From NCBI GenBank assembly GCA_945903555.1, contig CAMDOJ010000016.1, positions 1 through 17,099 on the forward strand: 17,099 bases of DNA, read 5' to 3'. The DNA is from Chthoniobacter flavus (GTDB lineage Bacteria; Verrucomicrobiota; Verrucomicrobiia; Chthoniobacterales; Terrimicrobiaceae). The translations under genes were made by a program, and so were the position numbers. Below the pieces are notes generated by a model, which saw only the letters and a program-made list of their open reading frames with translations, ran no database searches and was not told the origin of the DNA. Of this stretch, positions 1 through 7,919 are shown one piece after another. Within the stretch, counting starts at the first letter, position 1. Every line of letters begins with the position of its first letter.

Positions 1-309
1 CTGAATGTCGAAAACGGGAAGTCACTTTTGCAAATGGTCGGCCTGCGCTATGGAGGTGCCCCTGTTGATATGATTCTCCAATGGGCCGAGGAACTCATGC
101 AAGTCACCGAATCGGGAATCTGGATGATCGATGCCGAGTTTCCCAGCGACCTTGGGATCGAGTTGGACGATCAACCTGAGGTCTTTCTCGAGGCACTACG
201 GTATTTTCTGACTTCCAAAAATCCGCCTGCAAATATTCCCTCTGGAGATTTGGAGGTTTTACGAAAGACCTTCGAGGGCTCGAGTTGGCGGGCTTTGATT
301 GCTCCCTGA
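1..309 (+). CDS. Unrecognised protein, C-terminal part (5' end outside window)
   Basis: The reading frame is open from the first base to the TGA at 307-309, giving 102 residues. A Met lies at position 28, but the frame continues upstream of it without a stop, so this is probably the tail of a longer gene. The segment is mildly acidic, has no clear membrane span, and contains helical-looking stretches such as EVFLEALRYFL; it ends in WRALIAP. I see no motif that identifies a family. It converges on the fucose synthase gene across a 127-base gap. The coding call is likely from the length of the open frame and the protein-like composition, but the function is unknown. Confidence 0.6.
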   Translation: MNVENGKSLLQMVGLRYGGAPVDMILQWAEELMQVTESGIWMIDAEFPSDLGIELDDQPEVFLEALRYFLTSKNPPANIPSGDLEVLRKTFEGSSWRALIAP

Positions 310-320
310 AGCGAATTTGA

Positions 321-380
321 GACAGGATTACAGGAGTAGCAGGATGGACGGGAGTACGGAGGGTTAGACAGGACGGGGAG
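321..380. repeat. Degenerate ACAGGAT-type short tandem repeat in a convergent gap
   Basis: The gap 310-436 lies between two converging genes. In it, ACAGGA-like units begin at about 322 (ACAGGATT), 330 (ACAGGAGT), 339 (GCAGGATG), 348 (ACGGGAGT), 356 (ACGGAGGG) and 368 (ACAGGACG), mostly 8-9 bases apart. The plus strand here is strongly purine-biased. On the minus strand the repeat reads as proline/valine-rich peptide (PVHPATPVILS), a signature I associate from memory with noncoding interspersed repeats in Verrucomicrobiota and some other phyla. It is imperfect, so it may be a decayed copy. No stem-loop with a T-run was found here. Confidence 0.5.
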
Positions 381-436
381 GGGGTCTCTCGCACGCCTTG
401 CCGGCCAATTTCCGACAGACTCGAGATAATCGCAGG

Positions 437-1381
437 CTAGCGAGCCGACTTCAGAAACCAATTGTAGGCGTCGAGGATGCCTTGACGAAGCGGGATGCGG
501 GGGTTCCATCCGAGGGAACGGATTTTTTCGATGTTGAGAAGTTTGCGTGGGGTTCCATCCGGCTTGGATGCATCGAACTCAAGATCGCCGTCGAAGCCCA
601 ACGTCTCGCAGACCTTCTCCGCGAGTTCACGAATGGTAAAATCCTCGCCGCATCCGATATTCACAATCTCGGGGGAGTCATAATTTTTGAGAAGAAAGAG
701 ACAGGCGTCAGCTAGGTCATCGACGTGCAGAAATTCTCGGCGTGGCACACCTGTGCCCCAGACAGAAACAACGCGGGCTCCGTTGGTCTTAGCCTCGTGA
801 ACCTTGCGGATGAGCGCTGGCAGGACATGCGAGGTGCGGAGGTCGAAGTTGTCATTAGGACCGTAGAGGTTCGTCGGCATGCCGGAGATGAAGTTTTTGC
901 CGTATTGCTTCGCGTAGGCTTGGCAAAGTTTGATGCCGGCAATTTTAGCCAGCGCATAGGCATTGTTTGTGGGTTCTAGCGGACCGGTGAGGAGGGAATC
1001 TTCACTGATGGGTTGAGGGGCGAGTTTCGGATAAATGCAGGAACTGCCGAGAAAGAGAAACTTCGCAACACCGAAGTCCGCTGAAGCTTGGATGACGTTG
1101 TTCTGGATCGTGAGGTTCTCGATGAGAAATTCCACGGGGCTAGCGGAATTGGCCGCAATGCCGCCGACCCGCGCGGCAGAATCCACAACTATTTTCGGGC
1201 GTTCGATTTCAAAAAAACGACGCACGGAAGTGCGATCGAGCAGGTCGAGTTCGGATCGGGTGCGAGTGAGGATTTGAGTGAAGCCCTCCGCTTCAAGTCG
1301 GCGAACGAACGCGCTCCCAACCATGCCGCGATGACCTGCAATGAAGATTTTCGACTCCTTGTTCATGGGGGCGGATGTCAT
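437..1381 (-). CDS. fcl: GDP-L-fucose synthase (GDP-4-keto-6-deoxymannose epimerase/reductase)
   Basis: This is a 314-residue extended SDR enzyme making the last step of GDP-L-fucose synthesis: 3,5-epimerisation and NADPH-dependent reduction of GDP-4-keto-6-deoxy-D-mannose, for surface polysaccharide or glycan. The nucleotide-binding motif GHRGMVG is at 16-22. GSSCIYP at 112-118 holds the catalytic Ser113 and Cys115, Tyr142 and Lys146 form the YxxxK pair, and His185 is present. These equal E. coli Ser107, Cys109, Tyr136, Lys140 and His179, all offset by six. Length is normal. Met6 is an alternative start; neither start has a visible Shine-Dalgarno sequence. The gene lies 36 bases downstream of the epimerase gene on the same strand, so co-transcription is likely. 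The partner GDP-mannose 4,6-dehydratase (gmd) is not in the window. Confidence 0.95.
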   Translation of the reverse strand: MTSAPMNKESKIFIAGHRGMVGSAFVRRLEAEGFTQILTRTRSELDLLDRTSVRRFFEIERPKIVVDSAARVGGIAANSASPVEFLIENLTIQNNVIQASADFGVAKFLFLGSSCIYPKLAPQPISEDSLLTGPLEPTNNAYALAKIAGIKLCQAYAKQYGKNFISGMPTNLYGPNDNFDLRTSHVLPALIRKVHEAKTNGARVVSVWGTGVPRREFLHVDDLADACLFLLKNYDSPEIVNIGCGEDFTIRELAEKVCETLGFDGDLEFDASKPDGTPRKLLNIEKIRSLGWNPRIPLRQGILDAYNWFLKSAR

Positions 1382-1417
1382 AGAATGAGATTCGGCATGG
1401 GAAGGTAGGTATCGGAT

Positions 1418-2287
1418 CTATCGAGCGGAACTGGCTTGCAGGCCCGCTTCCACATTGGGGAAACGGAAGGTGTAGCCATCCTCCAAGGCGACCTTCGGGA
1501 TGATGCGAACGCTGTCGAGCATGACGCGGGAAAGCTCGCCGAGTGCCAACCGAAGGGCGAATGCCGGGGCGGGCAAAATGGCCGGCCGATGGACAGCTCG
1601 CGCAAGGGCTCGAGTGAAATCGATGTTCCGAACTGGTTCTGGGCACACGGCATTCACCGGCCCGGAGATGGATTCATTCGCAATCGCCCACAGGATCAGA
1701 CCCGCAACGTCATCGACATGGATGCAGCTCATCCACTGTCGGCCATTGCCGAGAGGGCCTCCGAGGCCCATCTTGAAAAGCGGCAGCACGAATCGCATGG
1801 CTCCACCCGGGCCAGTCACAAAGCCGATGCGAAGCCGGATGACGCGCACTCTTTCAGCGAATGAGCTTTGTGTTGCCTCCTCCCAAGCATTGCAAGTCTG
1901 CGCTAAAAAACCGGTGCCTGCGGGCGAGGTTTCGGTGGCGAGATTCTCCCCCGTCTCACCATAGTAGCCGATGGCGGAGGCATTGATGAGGATGCGCGGT
2001 CCGTCTGGAAGTCGCGACATTCCTTCTAGGACCTGGCGTGTTGTGTCCACGCGGCTGCGGAGGATTTTTTCCTTTTTTTGGCGTGTCCACAAACCGAGGA
2101 TCGACTCGCCTGCGAGATTCACAATGGCATCCAGTCCAGAAAAGTCCGGGACGGCATCTAGAGAAAATTGTCGGAAGCCAGGACGTTCCTTTCTCGAAAA
2201 ACAAACCACTTCCTGACCGCTGGCCAATGTCGCCGCGCGAAGGCGTGATCCGATATATCCCGTTGCGCCAATGATGCCGATTTTCAT
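1418..2287 (-). CDS. TIGR01777-family (YfcH/SDR39U1-like) NAD(P)-dependent epimerase
   Basis: This is a 289-residue atypical SDR of the TIGR01777 family, which also includes E. coli YfcH and human SDR39U1; the physiological substrate is not established. Visible marks are GATGYIG at 7-13 (dinucleotide binding), NLAGE at 57-61, the SRVxxT stretch around 78-83, SAIGYYG at 104-110, and WMSCIHVDD at 185-193, a variant of the family's W-S-W-I-H-x-D-D block. The C-terminal DUF1731-like domain covers about 235-283 (PAFALRLALGE, later FRFPNVEAGL). It begins with ATG and has no clear ribosome binding site. It precedes the fucose synthase by 36 bases. That pairing suggests co-expression, not necessarily a shared pathway. 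The family is sure, the biochemical role is not. Confidence 0.93.
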   Translation of the reverse strand: MKIGIIGATGYIGSRLRAATLASGQEVVCFSRKERPGFRQFSLDAVPDFSGLDAIVNLAGESILGLWTRQKKEKILRSRVDTTRQVLEGMSRLPDGPRILINASAIGYYGETGENLATETSPAGTGFLAQTCNAWEEATQSSFAERVRVIRLRIGFVTGPGGAMRFVLPLFKMGLGGPLGNGRQWMSCIHVDDVAGLILWAIANESISGPVNAVCPEPVRNIDFTRALARAVHRPAILPAPAFALRLALGELSRVMLDSVRIIPKVALEDGYTFRFPNVEAGLQASSAR

Positions 2288-2355
2288 TTCAAAACTTTAG
2301 TTCGCACTTCCAAAAGCGCGCTAACATTCACGATGCTCGGATGTTGTTGAATGCC

Positions 2356-2760
2356 TCATAGAAATCGAATCGTGAGTGGAAATCGGTAGTTTTCCCCGTT
2401 GCTGGCACAGATGGCGCCCTTGATCAAGAATATGACCCAGAAAAGAACGAGGAGAATCGGCAAAGCGATCGGAACGATCAGGCAGGAACCAAGGAGGGCG
2501 ATCATACCGGAGATAAAAAACCACAGGCTCCAAGAGATCTGGTAGTTTAGGACTTCGCGACCGGCAGCATCCATGCCCGGAACATCGTTTTTTTTCAGCA
2601 ACCAAATGAGGATCGGACCCAAAAGGTGACCGAAACCCACAATCACGAAACCCGCGAGCGCGCTGAGGTGCAGGAGGGTGATCCATTGTCTCGCGTCGGA
2701 ACCGTGGGTCTTCGGTGGGAGCGGCGGAGGTTGTGAAGATGGGTCGGAGGGATTATTCAT
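2356..2760 (-). CDS. DUF4870 (Tic20-like fold) small membrane protein
   Basis: This 134-residue protein has a proline/serine-rich N-terminal tail (PPPLPPK at 11-17) followed by three hydrophobic segments at about 28-55, 75-94 and 95-116. The pattern HLSALAGF, GHLLGPILIWLLKK, then an invariant-looking LNYQIS at 71-76, ending NGENYRFPLTIRFL, is typical of the DUF4870 family of small inner-membrane proteins, whose role is unknown. It runs divergently from the TPR gene and sits 68 bases upstream of the epimerase gene, so it may head that minus-strand cluster. Family assignment is from the motif pattern. I infer no function. Confidence 0.88.
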   Translation of the reverse strand: MNNPSDPSSQPPPLPPKTHGSDARQWITLLHLSALAGFVIVGFGHLLGPILIWLLKKNDVPGMDAAGREVLNYQISWSLWFFISGMIALLGSCLIVPIALPILLVLFWVIFLIKGAICASNGENYRFPLTIRFL

Positions 2761-2872
2761 TTTGAAAGAGTCGCATCAGGCAGTCGGGAAATCAAGATCA
2801 GGCCATTTTTCCGAATGCAAAAAAACGAATGGAAAGCCGTCAAATAATCTGCTATGCATGCCCACACTATTT
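2761..2872. promoter_or_regulatory. Divergent spacer between DUF4870 and TPR genes
   Basis: These 112 bases separate two genes whose start codons face away from each other, so promoters for both are expected here. This is inferred from layout. The spacer is locally A-rich around 2819-2826, but I could not find a convincing -35/-10 pair for either strand, nor a Shine-Dalgarno sequence before either start. Confidence 0.35.
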
Positions 2873-5800
2873 ATGAAAACAATCCCCCATCTGGCTCTCT
2901 CGCTTGTGGTATCCGCATTCATCTTCGCTGGTTCGGTGCAGGCGCAGTCGCCCGCCGCTGCCGCTGAAAACGAAAAAGCCTACGATCTTTTATCGAACGC
3001 GGACTATGCAGGCGCCGCAACAGCCTACGATGAAATCATCAAAGGTTATCCCACGGATATTTTGATTCAGAGTTGCCGAATTCAAATCGCCATGTGCCAA
3101 CTTTACACTGGCGAATATGACAAGGCGCTCACCAATTTGGATGATACGTCGAAGGGAATGGAGTTGACCCCAGATCTTGTGATGTTGGTGGACAGTCTGC
3201 GTCCGCAAATCTACACCGCCAAAGCCGCTGTTCTCCCCGCTGGAGATGCGGGTCGTAAGGCGGCCTATGAGAAAGCGATCTCGAGTTACTCGGATTTCAT
3301 CACCAAGTATCCACCATCCCCGAAGTTCCCAGAAACGGAATCGGCTATCTATGGACGCGCCATGTGCAATTTCCAAATCGAGGGTTATGGGAAGTCGGCC
3401 GAAGACTTGGAGTTGAACATTAAGAACTACCCGACTAGTCCCTCGATTCCGTCCACCAACAACTTGCTTGCGATCACATTTGCAACCCAAGCGGCCCAAA
3501 TCCTCACCAGCGAAGGTGGAGACAAAGCCAAGGGACTAGAAGTAGCCAAGCGTGCCGAGGAAATCCTGCTCAAAATCATTTCCGATAAAAAGGATCTCGT
3601 TCTCATCAACGATGCGAATTACCAGCTAGGTGAAATCGTTTTCATGAGGGGTGCGTTTAGTCCTGAGGAGGAGCGCCAAGCCATTTACAATCAAGCCGCC
3701 GAGTTCTACCTAGCGATCCTTCCCAAAGAGGACGTGGAGGAAATGCAAAAGGAAAAAATCAAGTTGATTGGCCCACAGCGGGTCGAAGCTCTGCGTGCCA
3801 AAAACATAGTCCTCAAAAAGAAGTTGGAGAGAGACCTCGAGCGTGAGGGAAAAAGGCTCGCTGAAATCTCAGCTAAGCCAGACCAAACCGCAAACGCCTT
3901 CCTCAAGGTGGGAGAGATTTTTTTCAATTCGGGAAAACACAATGAGTCCCGCGTGATGATTTCCCACATCGCGCCCTTCTTGACTACGGAAGACGAAAAA
4001 ATGCGGGCGCTATACTATAAGACGATGGGATATGCAGTTCAGGGCGTGGAGGCCCCTGCCGTCAAGTGCTACGAGGAGTTTGTCGCCTCCTACAAAGGAA
4101 AACCCATCGCCGAAAACCTTCCGTTTCTCATTGGCAATCTCTACCTCACCGTAGGCAAAAACGAGGAATCCATCCGTTATTTTGATGAGTCGATCGAGCA
4201 GTATCCGAAGGGGCGTTTGTCGGGATTATCCGTGGCTCAAAAAGCCCAAGCCCAAGTCGCTCTCAAGAAATACGACGAGGCCCTCAAGACTTTCTCGGAC
4301 ACAATCGCAACCAACCCCACTCCGGATATCGGACTCATTTCCCAATATGGTATTGCATGCATCTATCGCGACACAGCCCGTTGGGAAGAGGCCCTCGCCG
4401 CCTTTAAGCTGACCAAAGAAAAATACGGCGACACGCCGCAGGGAATCGAGTCGGGTTACTGGGTCGCCGCATGTATGCAGCAAAAGGGAGACAATGCTGG
4501 TGCTGCTCCCCTGTTTGAGGAATTCATCAAAGCGAATCCCGACCATGTTTTGCTTCCTTTGTCTACTTTTGCCTTAGGCAACGCGCAGGTCGCCATCGGC
4601 CAGAAAGACGTTGGTGTGGCCACTCTGGCAATGGTCGTCGAGAAGTTCCCGGACTCCTCCCCGGCTCCGTTCACCTACTTCTCTCGGGCCCAAGTTTTTT
4701 CCACCGATAAAAAGCCGGATGAGGTGACGAAGCTCATGCGCGAATTCATCGAAAAATACCCTAAAGATGATAAAGTCTTCTACGCCTTCAACAGCATCGC
4801 ACAGAATGCCATTGTCGCAGGAAAGTCCGATGAGGCCCTTGCGGCCTACTCCGAACTAGTTGAAAAGTATCCTGATAATCCAAACTCGCCCGGTTCGTTG
4901 GTGAAAATTGCGGAACTCCAGCGGGCACAGGCCGACCGCTTGGCAACGAATTACAGCTCACTCAAGCCGGAAGATCGTGAGAAGTGGAAGGCATCCATCG
5001 ACGCCTCCTTGGCTTCCTTGGAGAAGCTGATCGCCAACTATCCTCAGAGTGCAGACATCGTAGCTGGCCTCCAATCGCTTCTGACTTGCCAGCGCACTTT
5101 GATTCGCTCCTCACTCAAGTCTGACGCCGACGTGGAAACTTACTTTCAAGAAGTCGCGGAGAAAACATCCGATCCTGGTGCGAAGAGCAAGATTCTCTTT
5201 ACGCTTGCCGCTTTCATCTCCGAAAAAGACAAAACTCGTGCCCTTGCCAAGATGAACGAGGCCTACAATGCTACTGTGGTTTATAGCCCCAAGGATCTGG
5301 ACATCTTTGGACTCGCGCTGATCGACACCGGGAAGGTGGATGAAGCTCAAGCCGTCTTTGAGAAATTGACAACCGATTACCCGATCCCCGAAGGCGTCAA
5401 ACCAGCGGCTGCTCCCACGGCGGTGCAGGAAGCCCAAGCCACAGCCCTATTTGGAATGGGGCGCGTCGCCCAAGAACGTAAACAAACGGCGGAATCCGGA
5501 AAGTTGTTTGAGCAATTGAAAGTGCTTTACCCATGGTCGCCCAAAGTACTGGAGGCGAATTATGGTATTGCCCAGTCGCTCCGCGCTGCAGACAAGGCCG
5601 ACGATGCTATCAAGTTACTCGGAACAATCATCCGCGCTCAGAATGCCACAGCCGAACTGCGTGCGAATTCCTTCCTCCTCTATGGCTACATCATGAAGGA
5701 CAAGTCGGACAAGGAATCGGATCCCAAGAAAAAAGAAGAGGCGCGCGCATCGGCCGTCGATTTTTTCATGAAGATTCCTCAGTTCTACTCGGGCGTTCCT

Positions 5801-5995
5801 GCCGCGGCAGTGCCCGGTCTCTGGGAGGGAGCTCAACTTATGGAGCAACAGGCTGCGGACAGCGCGGATCCTAGCTTCAAGGCCCAGCAACTTGGTCGTG
5901 CCAAAGCTTCGTATGACACAATCGTGAAAGACTTTCCAAACGACACAATCGCTCCGAAAGCCAAAGCGCGCGCTCAAGCTCTCTCCGGATCGTGA
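2873..5995 (+). CDS. Exported giant tetratricopeptide-repeat (TPR) protein
   Basis: This 1040-residue protein begins with a signal peptide: basic Met-Lys, a hydrophobic core at about 7-20, and a probable cleavage after VQA (residues 22-24). The rest is almost wholly helical repeats with TPR character. Recurring units such as YDEALKTFSDTI, WEEALAAFKLTKEKYG and SDEALAAYSELVEKYPDNP show the G/A-x-Y-x-x-A and closing Pro pattern also seen in BamD and YbgF/CpoB-type periplasmic TPRs. No catalytic domain was seen. It is probably a periplasmic or outer-membrane-associated scaffold; its partner is unknown. I chose ATG 2873 because it places the signal peptide at the N-terminus; extending to 2678 would overlap the divergent DUF4870 gene. 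Its TGA overlaps the GTG start of nth by four bases, implying translational coupling. Confidence 0.9.
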   Translation: MKTIPHLALSLVVSAFIFAGSVQAQSPAAAAENEKAYDLLSNADYAGAATAYDEIIKGYPTDILIQSCRIQIAMCQLYTGEYDKALTNLDDTSKGMELTPDLVMLVDSLRPQIYTAKAAVLPAGDAGRKAAYEKAISSYSDFITKYPPSPKFPETESAIYGRAMCNFQIEGYGKSAEDLELNIKNYPTSPSIPSTNNLLAITFATQAAQILTSEGGDKAKGLEVAKRAEEILLKIISDKKDLVLINDANYQLGEIVFMRGAFSPEEERQAIYNQAAEFYLAILPKEDVEEMQKEKIKLIGPQRVEALRAKNIVLKKKLERDLEREGKRLAEISAKPDQTANAFLKVGEIFFNSGKHNESRVMISHIAPFLTTEDEKMRALYYKTMGYAVQGVEAPAVKCYEEFVASYKGKPIAENLPFLIGNLYLTVGKNEESIRYFDESIEQYPKGRLSGLSVAQKAQAQVALKKYDEALKTFSDTIATNPTPDIGLISQYGIACIYRDTARWEEALAAFKLTKEKYGDTPQGIESGYWVAACMQQKGDNAGAAPLFEEFIKANPDHVLLPLSTFALGNAQVAIGQKDVGVATLAMVVEKFPDSSPAPFTYFSRAQVFSTDKKPDEVTKLMREFIEKYPKDDKVFYAFNSIAQNAIVAGKSDEALAAYSELVEKYPDNPNSPGSLVKIAELQRAQADRLATNYSSLKPEDREKWKASIDASLASLEKLIANYPQSADIVAGLQSLLTCQRTLIRSSLKSDADVETYFQEVAEKTSDPGAKSKILFTLAAFISEKDKTRALAKMNEAYNATVVYSPKDLDIFGLALIDTGKVDEAQAVFEKLTTDYPIPEGVKPAAAPTAVQEAQATALFGMGRVAQERKQTAESGKLFEQLKVLYPWSPKVLEANYGIAQSLRAADKADDAIKLLGTIIRAQNATAELRANSFLLYGYIMKDKSDKESDPKKKEEARASAVDFFMKIPQFYSGVPAAAVPGLWEGAQLMEQQAADSADPSFKAQQLGRAKASYDTIVKDFPNDTIAPKAKARAQALSGS

Positions 5996-6624
5996 ATAAA
6001 AGGGAGCGTGTGGCAGAGCTTCTCAAGCGCCTCCCGGTAATCTATCCGGACGCTCATTGCGAACTGATGTATTCCAATCCTCTGGAATTGCTGGTCGCGA
6101 CGATTCTTTCCGCTCAGTGCACCGACAAGCGGGTCAATATGGTGACCCCGGGCCTCTTTCGTCGCTGCCCGACGGCGGTGGACTACGCCGCTATTTCGCA
6201 GGAGGAAATGGAGGGGCTGATTCACTCGACTGGGTTTTACCGTAACAAATCCAAAAATATCCGCGCCATGGCAACGGCATTGTTGGAGAGGCACGGTGGG
6301 GAGGTGCCCTCCACGTTGGAGGCGCTCTCCGCTCTCCCTGGTGTCGGACGCAAGACAGCGAATGTTGTTCTCGGAAACGCTTTTTCTAAAAACGAAGGTA
6401 TCGTGGTGGACACTCACGTTTCCCGTTTGTCGCAGCGATTGGGACTTACTAAATTCACCGACCCGATCCGAGTTGAGCAGGCTCTGATCAAACTTTTTCC
6501 GCGTCCGTTCTGGACCGATTTGAGCCATTGTCTCATCTTTCACGGGCGGCGTCGGTGTCCCGCTCGCAAGCCCGATTGCGACCAGTGTGAGCTGAATGAT
6601 ATTTGCCCCTCAGCGAAGATTTAA
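5992..6624 (+). CDS. nth: Endonuclease III (DNA glycosylase/AP lyase)
   Basis: This 210-residue enzyme removes oxidised pyrimidines from DNA and cleaves the abasic site (base excision repair). The helix-hairpin-helix LPGVGRKTA carries catalytic Lys121, and VDTHV carries catalytic Asp140, matching E. coli Lys120 and Asp138. The [4Fe-4S] ligands are Cys189, Cys196, Cys199 and Cys205 in the exact C-X6-C-X2-C-X5-C spacing. The start is GTG at 5992, which gives the family-typical MNK N-terminus and overlaps the TPR stop codon (GTGA). A second GTG at 6010, preceded by AGGGAG, is possible but would remove the conserved N-terminus. Expression is probably coupled to the TPR gene upstream. Confidence 0.96.
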   Translation: MNKRERVAELLKRLPVIYPDAHCELMYSNPLELLVATILSAQCTDKRVNMVTPGLFRRCPTAVDYAAISQEEMEGLIHSTGFYRNKSKNIRAMATALLERHGGEVPSTLEALSALPGVGRKTANVVLGNAFSKNEGIVVDTHVSRLSQRLGLTKFTDPIRVEQALIKLFPRPFWTDLSHCLIFHGRRRCPARKPDCDQCELNDICPSAKI

Positions 6625-6665
6625 AGAATTCGGCCCGCTGTGTGAATCGGTATTGAACAAAAAAG

Positions 6666-6694
6666 TTGAGCGTTTGCATTCCAGCGGTCACAAT
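6666..6694 (+). promoter_or_regulatory. Candidate sigma-70-like promoter for fabV
   Basis: TTGAGC at 6666-6671 and CACAAT at 6689-6694 are separated by 17 bases, each matching the consensus at 4 of 6 positions. Transcription would then begin near 6700-6702, only a few bases before the fabV ATG at 6705, giving an almost leaderless mRNA. This agrees with the absence of a Shine-Dalgarno sequence before fabV. The match is modest and could be chance. Confidence 0.3.
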
Positions 6695-6704
6695 CTGATG
6701 TCTT

Positions 6705-7895
6705 ATGGTTGTCGCTCCCAAAATCCGTGGATTTATTTGCACCACCGCCCATCCGGAAGGATGTGCAAAACATGTCGCTGAACAAATTGCTGTGGTAAAA
6801 AGCCGCGGTTCAATTGCCAACGGGCCCAAGAAAGTGCTCGTTCTCGGTTCATCTACTGGGTATGGGCTGGCTTCTCGCATCGCTGCGGCGTTTGGTTCGA
6901 ATGCCGCGACGGTCGGCGTTTTCTTTGAGAGAGCCAGCGAGGGCGACCGCACGGCAACAGCCGGGTGGTATAACTCTGCGGCATTCGAGCGCGAGGCCGC
7001 CGCTGCGGGACTCTACGCCCGATCCTTCAATGGCGATGCTTTTTCCGATGACATGAAGTCCCAGGTCATTGCCGCTATCAAGCAGGATATGGGGCAAGTG
7101 GATTGCGTGATTTACAGCCTCGCCTCCCCGCGTCGCACACATCCTAAATCCGGCGAGGTTTTGAAGTCCGTTCTCAAGCCTATTGGGGAATCTTACACAA
7201 ATAAAAACCTCAACACCGGCAATGGTGTGGTGAACGAGATCACTATTGATCCTGCGATCGAGGATGAAATTGCACAAACCGTAGCCGTGATGGGCGGCGA
7301 AGATTGGGAGATGTGGATGGAAGCCCTTGCATCGGCAAACGCCCTTGCTCCGGGTGTTCAAACGCTCGCGTATTCATACATCGGACCCGTTCTCACCTGG
7401 CCGATCTATAAGAACGGCACCATCGGCCAAGCCAAACTCGATCTCGAGCGCGCTCAGAAAGCCCTTGATCAAAAGCTTGCGTCGCTTGGCGGAAAGGCTT
7501 GGATTTCGGTGAACAAGGCGCTTGTCACCCAGGCCAGTTCTGCGATTCCGGTCGTTCCTCTCTACATTTCTCTTCTCTACAAAATCATGAAGGCCGGGGG
7601 GTCGCATGAGGAATGCATCGAGCAGATGGATCGCCTCTTCCGCGATCGCTTGAGTAGTGGAAATCCCCAACCCGACGACGCCGGTCGCATCCGATTGGAT
7701 GATTGGGAAATGGCTGAAGATGTCCAAGATCTCATCAGTCAACGCTGGGCTGCCGTGAATACCGAAAACTTCGCTAAGCTGGCGGATTTTGCGGGTTATC
7801 AAGCGAACTTCCTCAAACTTTTCGGATTCGGTCTGGATGGGGTCGACTATTCCGCTGATGTGAATGTCGCCATTTCCGTGCCGTCGATTCCCTGA
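6705..7895 (+). CDS. fabV: FabV-type trans-2-enoyl-ACP/CoA reductase (NADH)
   Basis: This 396-residue enzyme reduces trans-2-enoyl-ACP (or enoyl-CoA) with NADH. The former is the last step of a fatty-acid elongation cycle. It has the family N-terminus PKIRGFICTTAHPEGC, the dinucleotide motif GSSTGYG at 49-55 and Glu75 in FFERAS, the residue linked in Yersinia FabV to NADH preference. The active-site pair is Tyr235 and Lys244 (Y-X8-K), within a stretch typical of FabV. KALVTQASSAIPVVPLY at 271-287 is the conserved substrate-loop region. Length matches the usual ~400 residues. FabV enzymes are larger than FabI and are generally triclosan-tolerant. The related TER enzymes act on crotonyl-CoA, so CoA use cannot be excluded. 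It stands 80 bases after nth and converges on nadE with a 24-base gap. Confidence 0.95.
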   Translation: MVVAPKIRGFICTTAHPEGCAKHVAEQIAVVKSRGSIANGPKKVLVLGSSTGYGLASRIAAAFGSNAATVGVFFERASEGDRTATAGWYNSAAFEREAAAAGLYARSFNGDAFSDDMKSQVIAAIKQDMGQVDCVIYSLASPRRTHPKSGEVLKSVLKPIGESYTNKNLNTGNGVVNEITIDPAIEDEIAQTVAVMGGEDWEMWMEALASANALAPGVQTLAYSYIGPVLTWPIYKNGTIGQAKLDLERAQKALDQKLASLGGKAWISVNKALVTQASSAIPVVPLYISLLYKIMKAGGSHEECIEQMDRLFRDRLSSGNPQPDDAGRIRLDDWEMAEDVQDLISQRWAAVNTENFAKLADFAGYQANFLKLFGFGLDGVDYSADVNVAISVPSIP

Positions 7896-7919
7896 TTTTC
7901 CAAGTGGTTCTGGTTGGAG

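Noticed and set aside
104..394. Minus-strand proline/valine-rich open frame over the left-edge gap
   Set aside because: The peptide pattern comes from translating the ACAGGAT-type repeat and it overlaps the plus-strand coding tail; it is not a credible protein.
2678..2872. N-terminal extension of the TPR gene to an upstream ATG
   Set aside because: It overlaps the oppositely oriented DUF4870 gene, has no exported-protein character, and would bury the clear signal peptide that begins at 2873.
2990..3499. A 169-codon open frame on the minus strand inside the TPR gene
   Set aside because: The plus-strand TPR repeats continue through it with consistent periodicity; the antisense frame is a shadow.
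5974..6543. A 189-codon open frame on the minus strand opposite nth
   Set aside because: The nth gene has every catalytic and iron-sulfur residue; the antisense translation has low-complexity, shadow-like composition.
6849..7361. A 170-codon open frame on the minus strand opposite fabV
   Set aside because: fabV is unambiguous on the other strand and the antisense product matches nothing recognisable.
7896..7919. Bidirectional terminator between fabV and nadE
   Set aside because: The 24-base convergent gap shows only a 4-base CCAA/TTGG pairing and no T-run, too weak to call.
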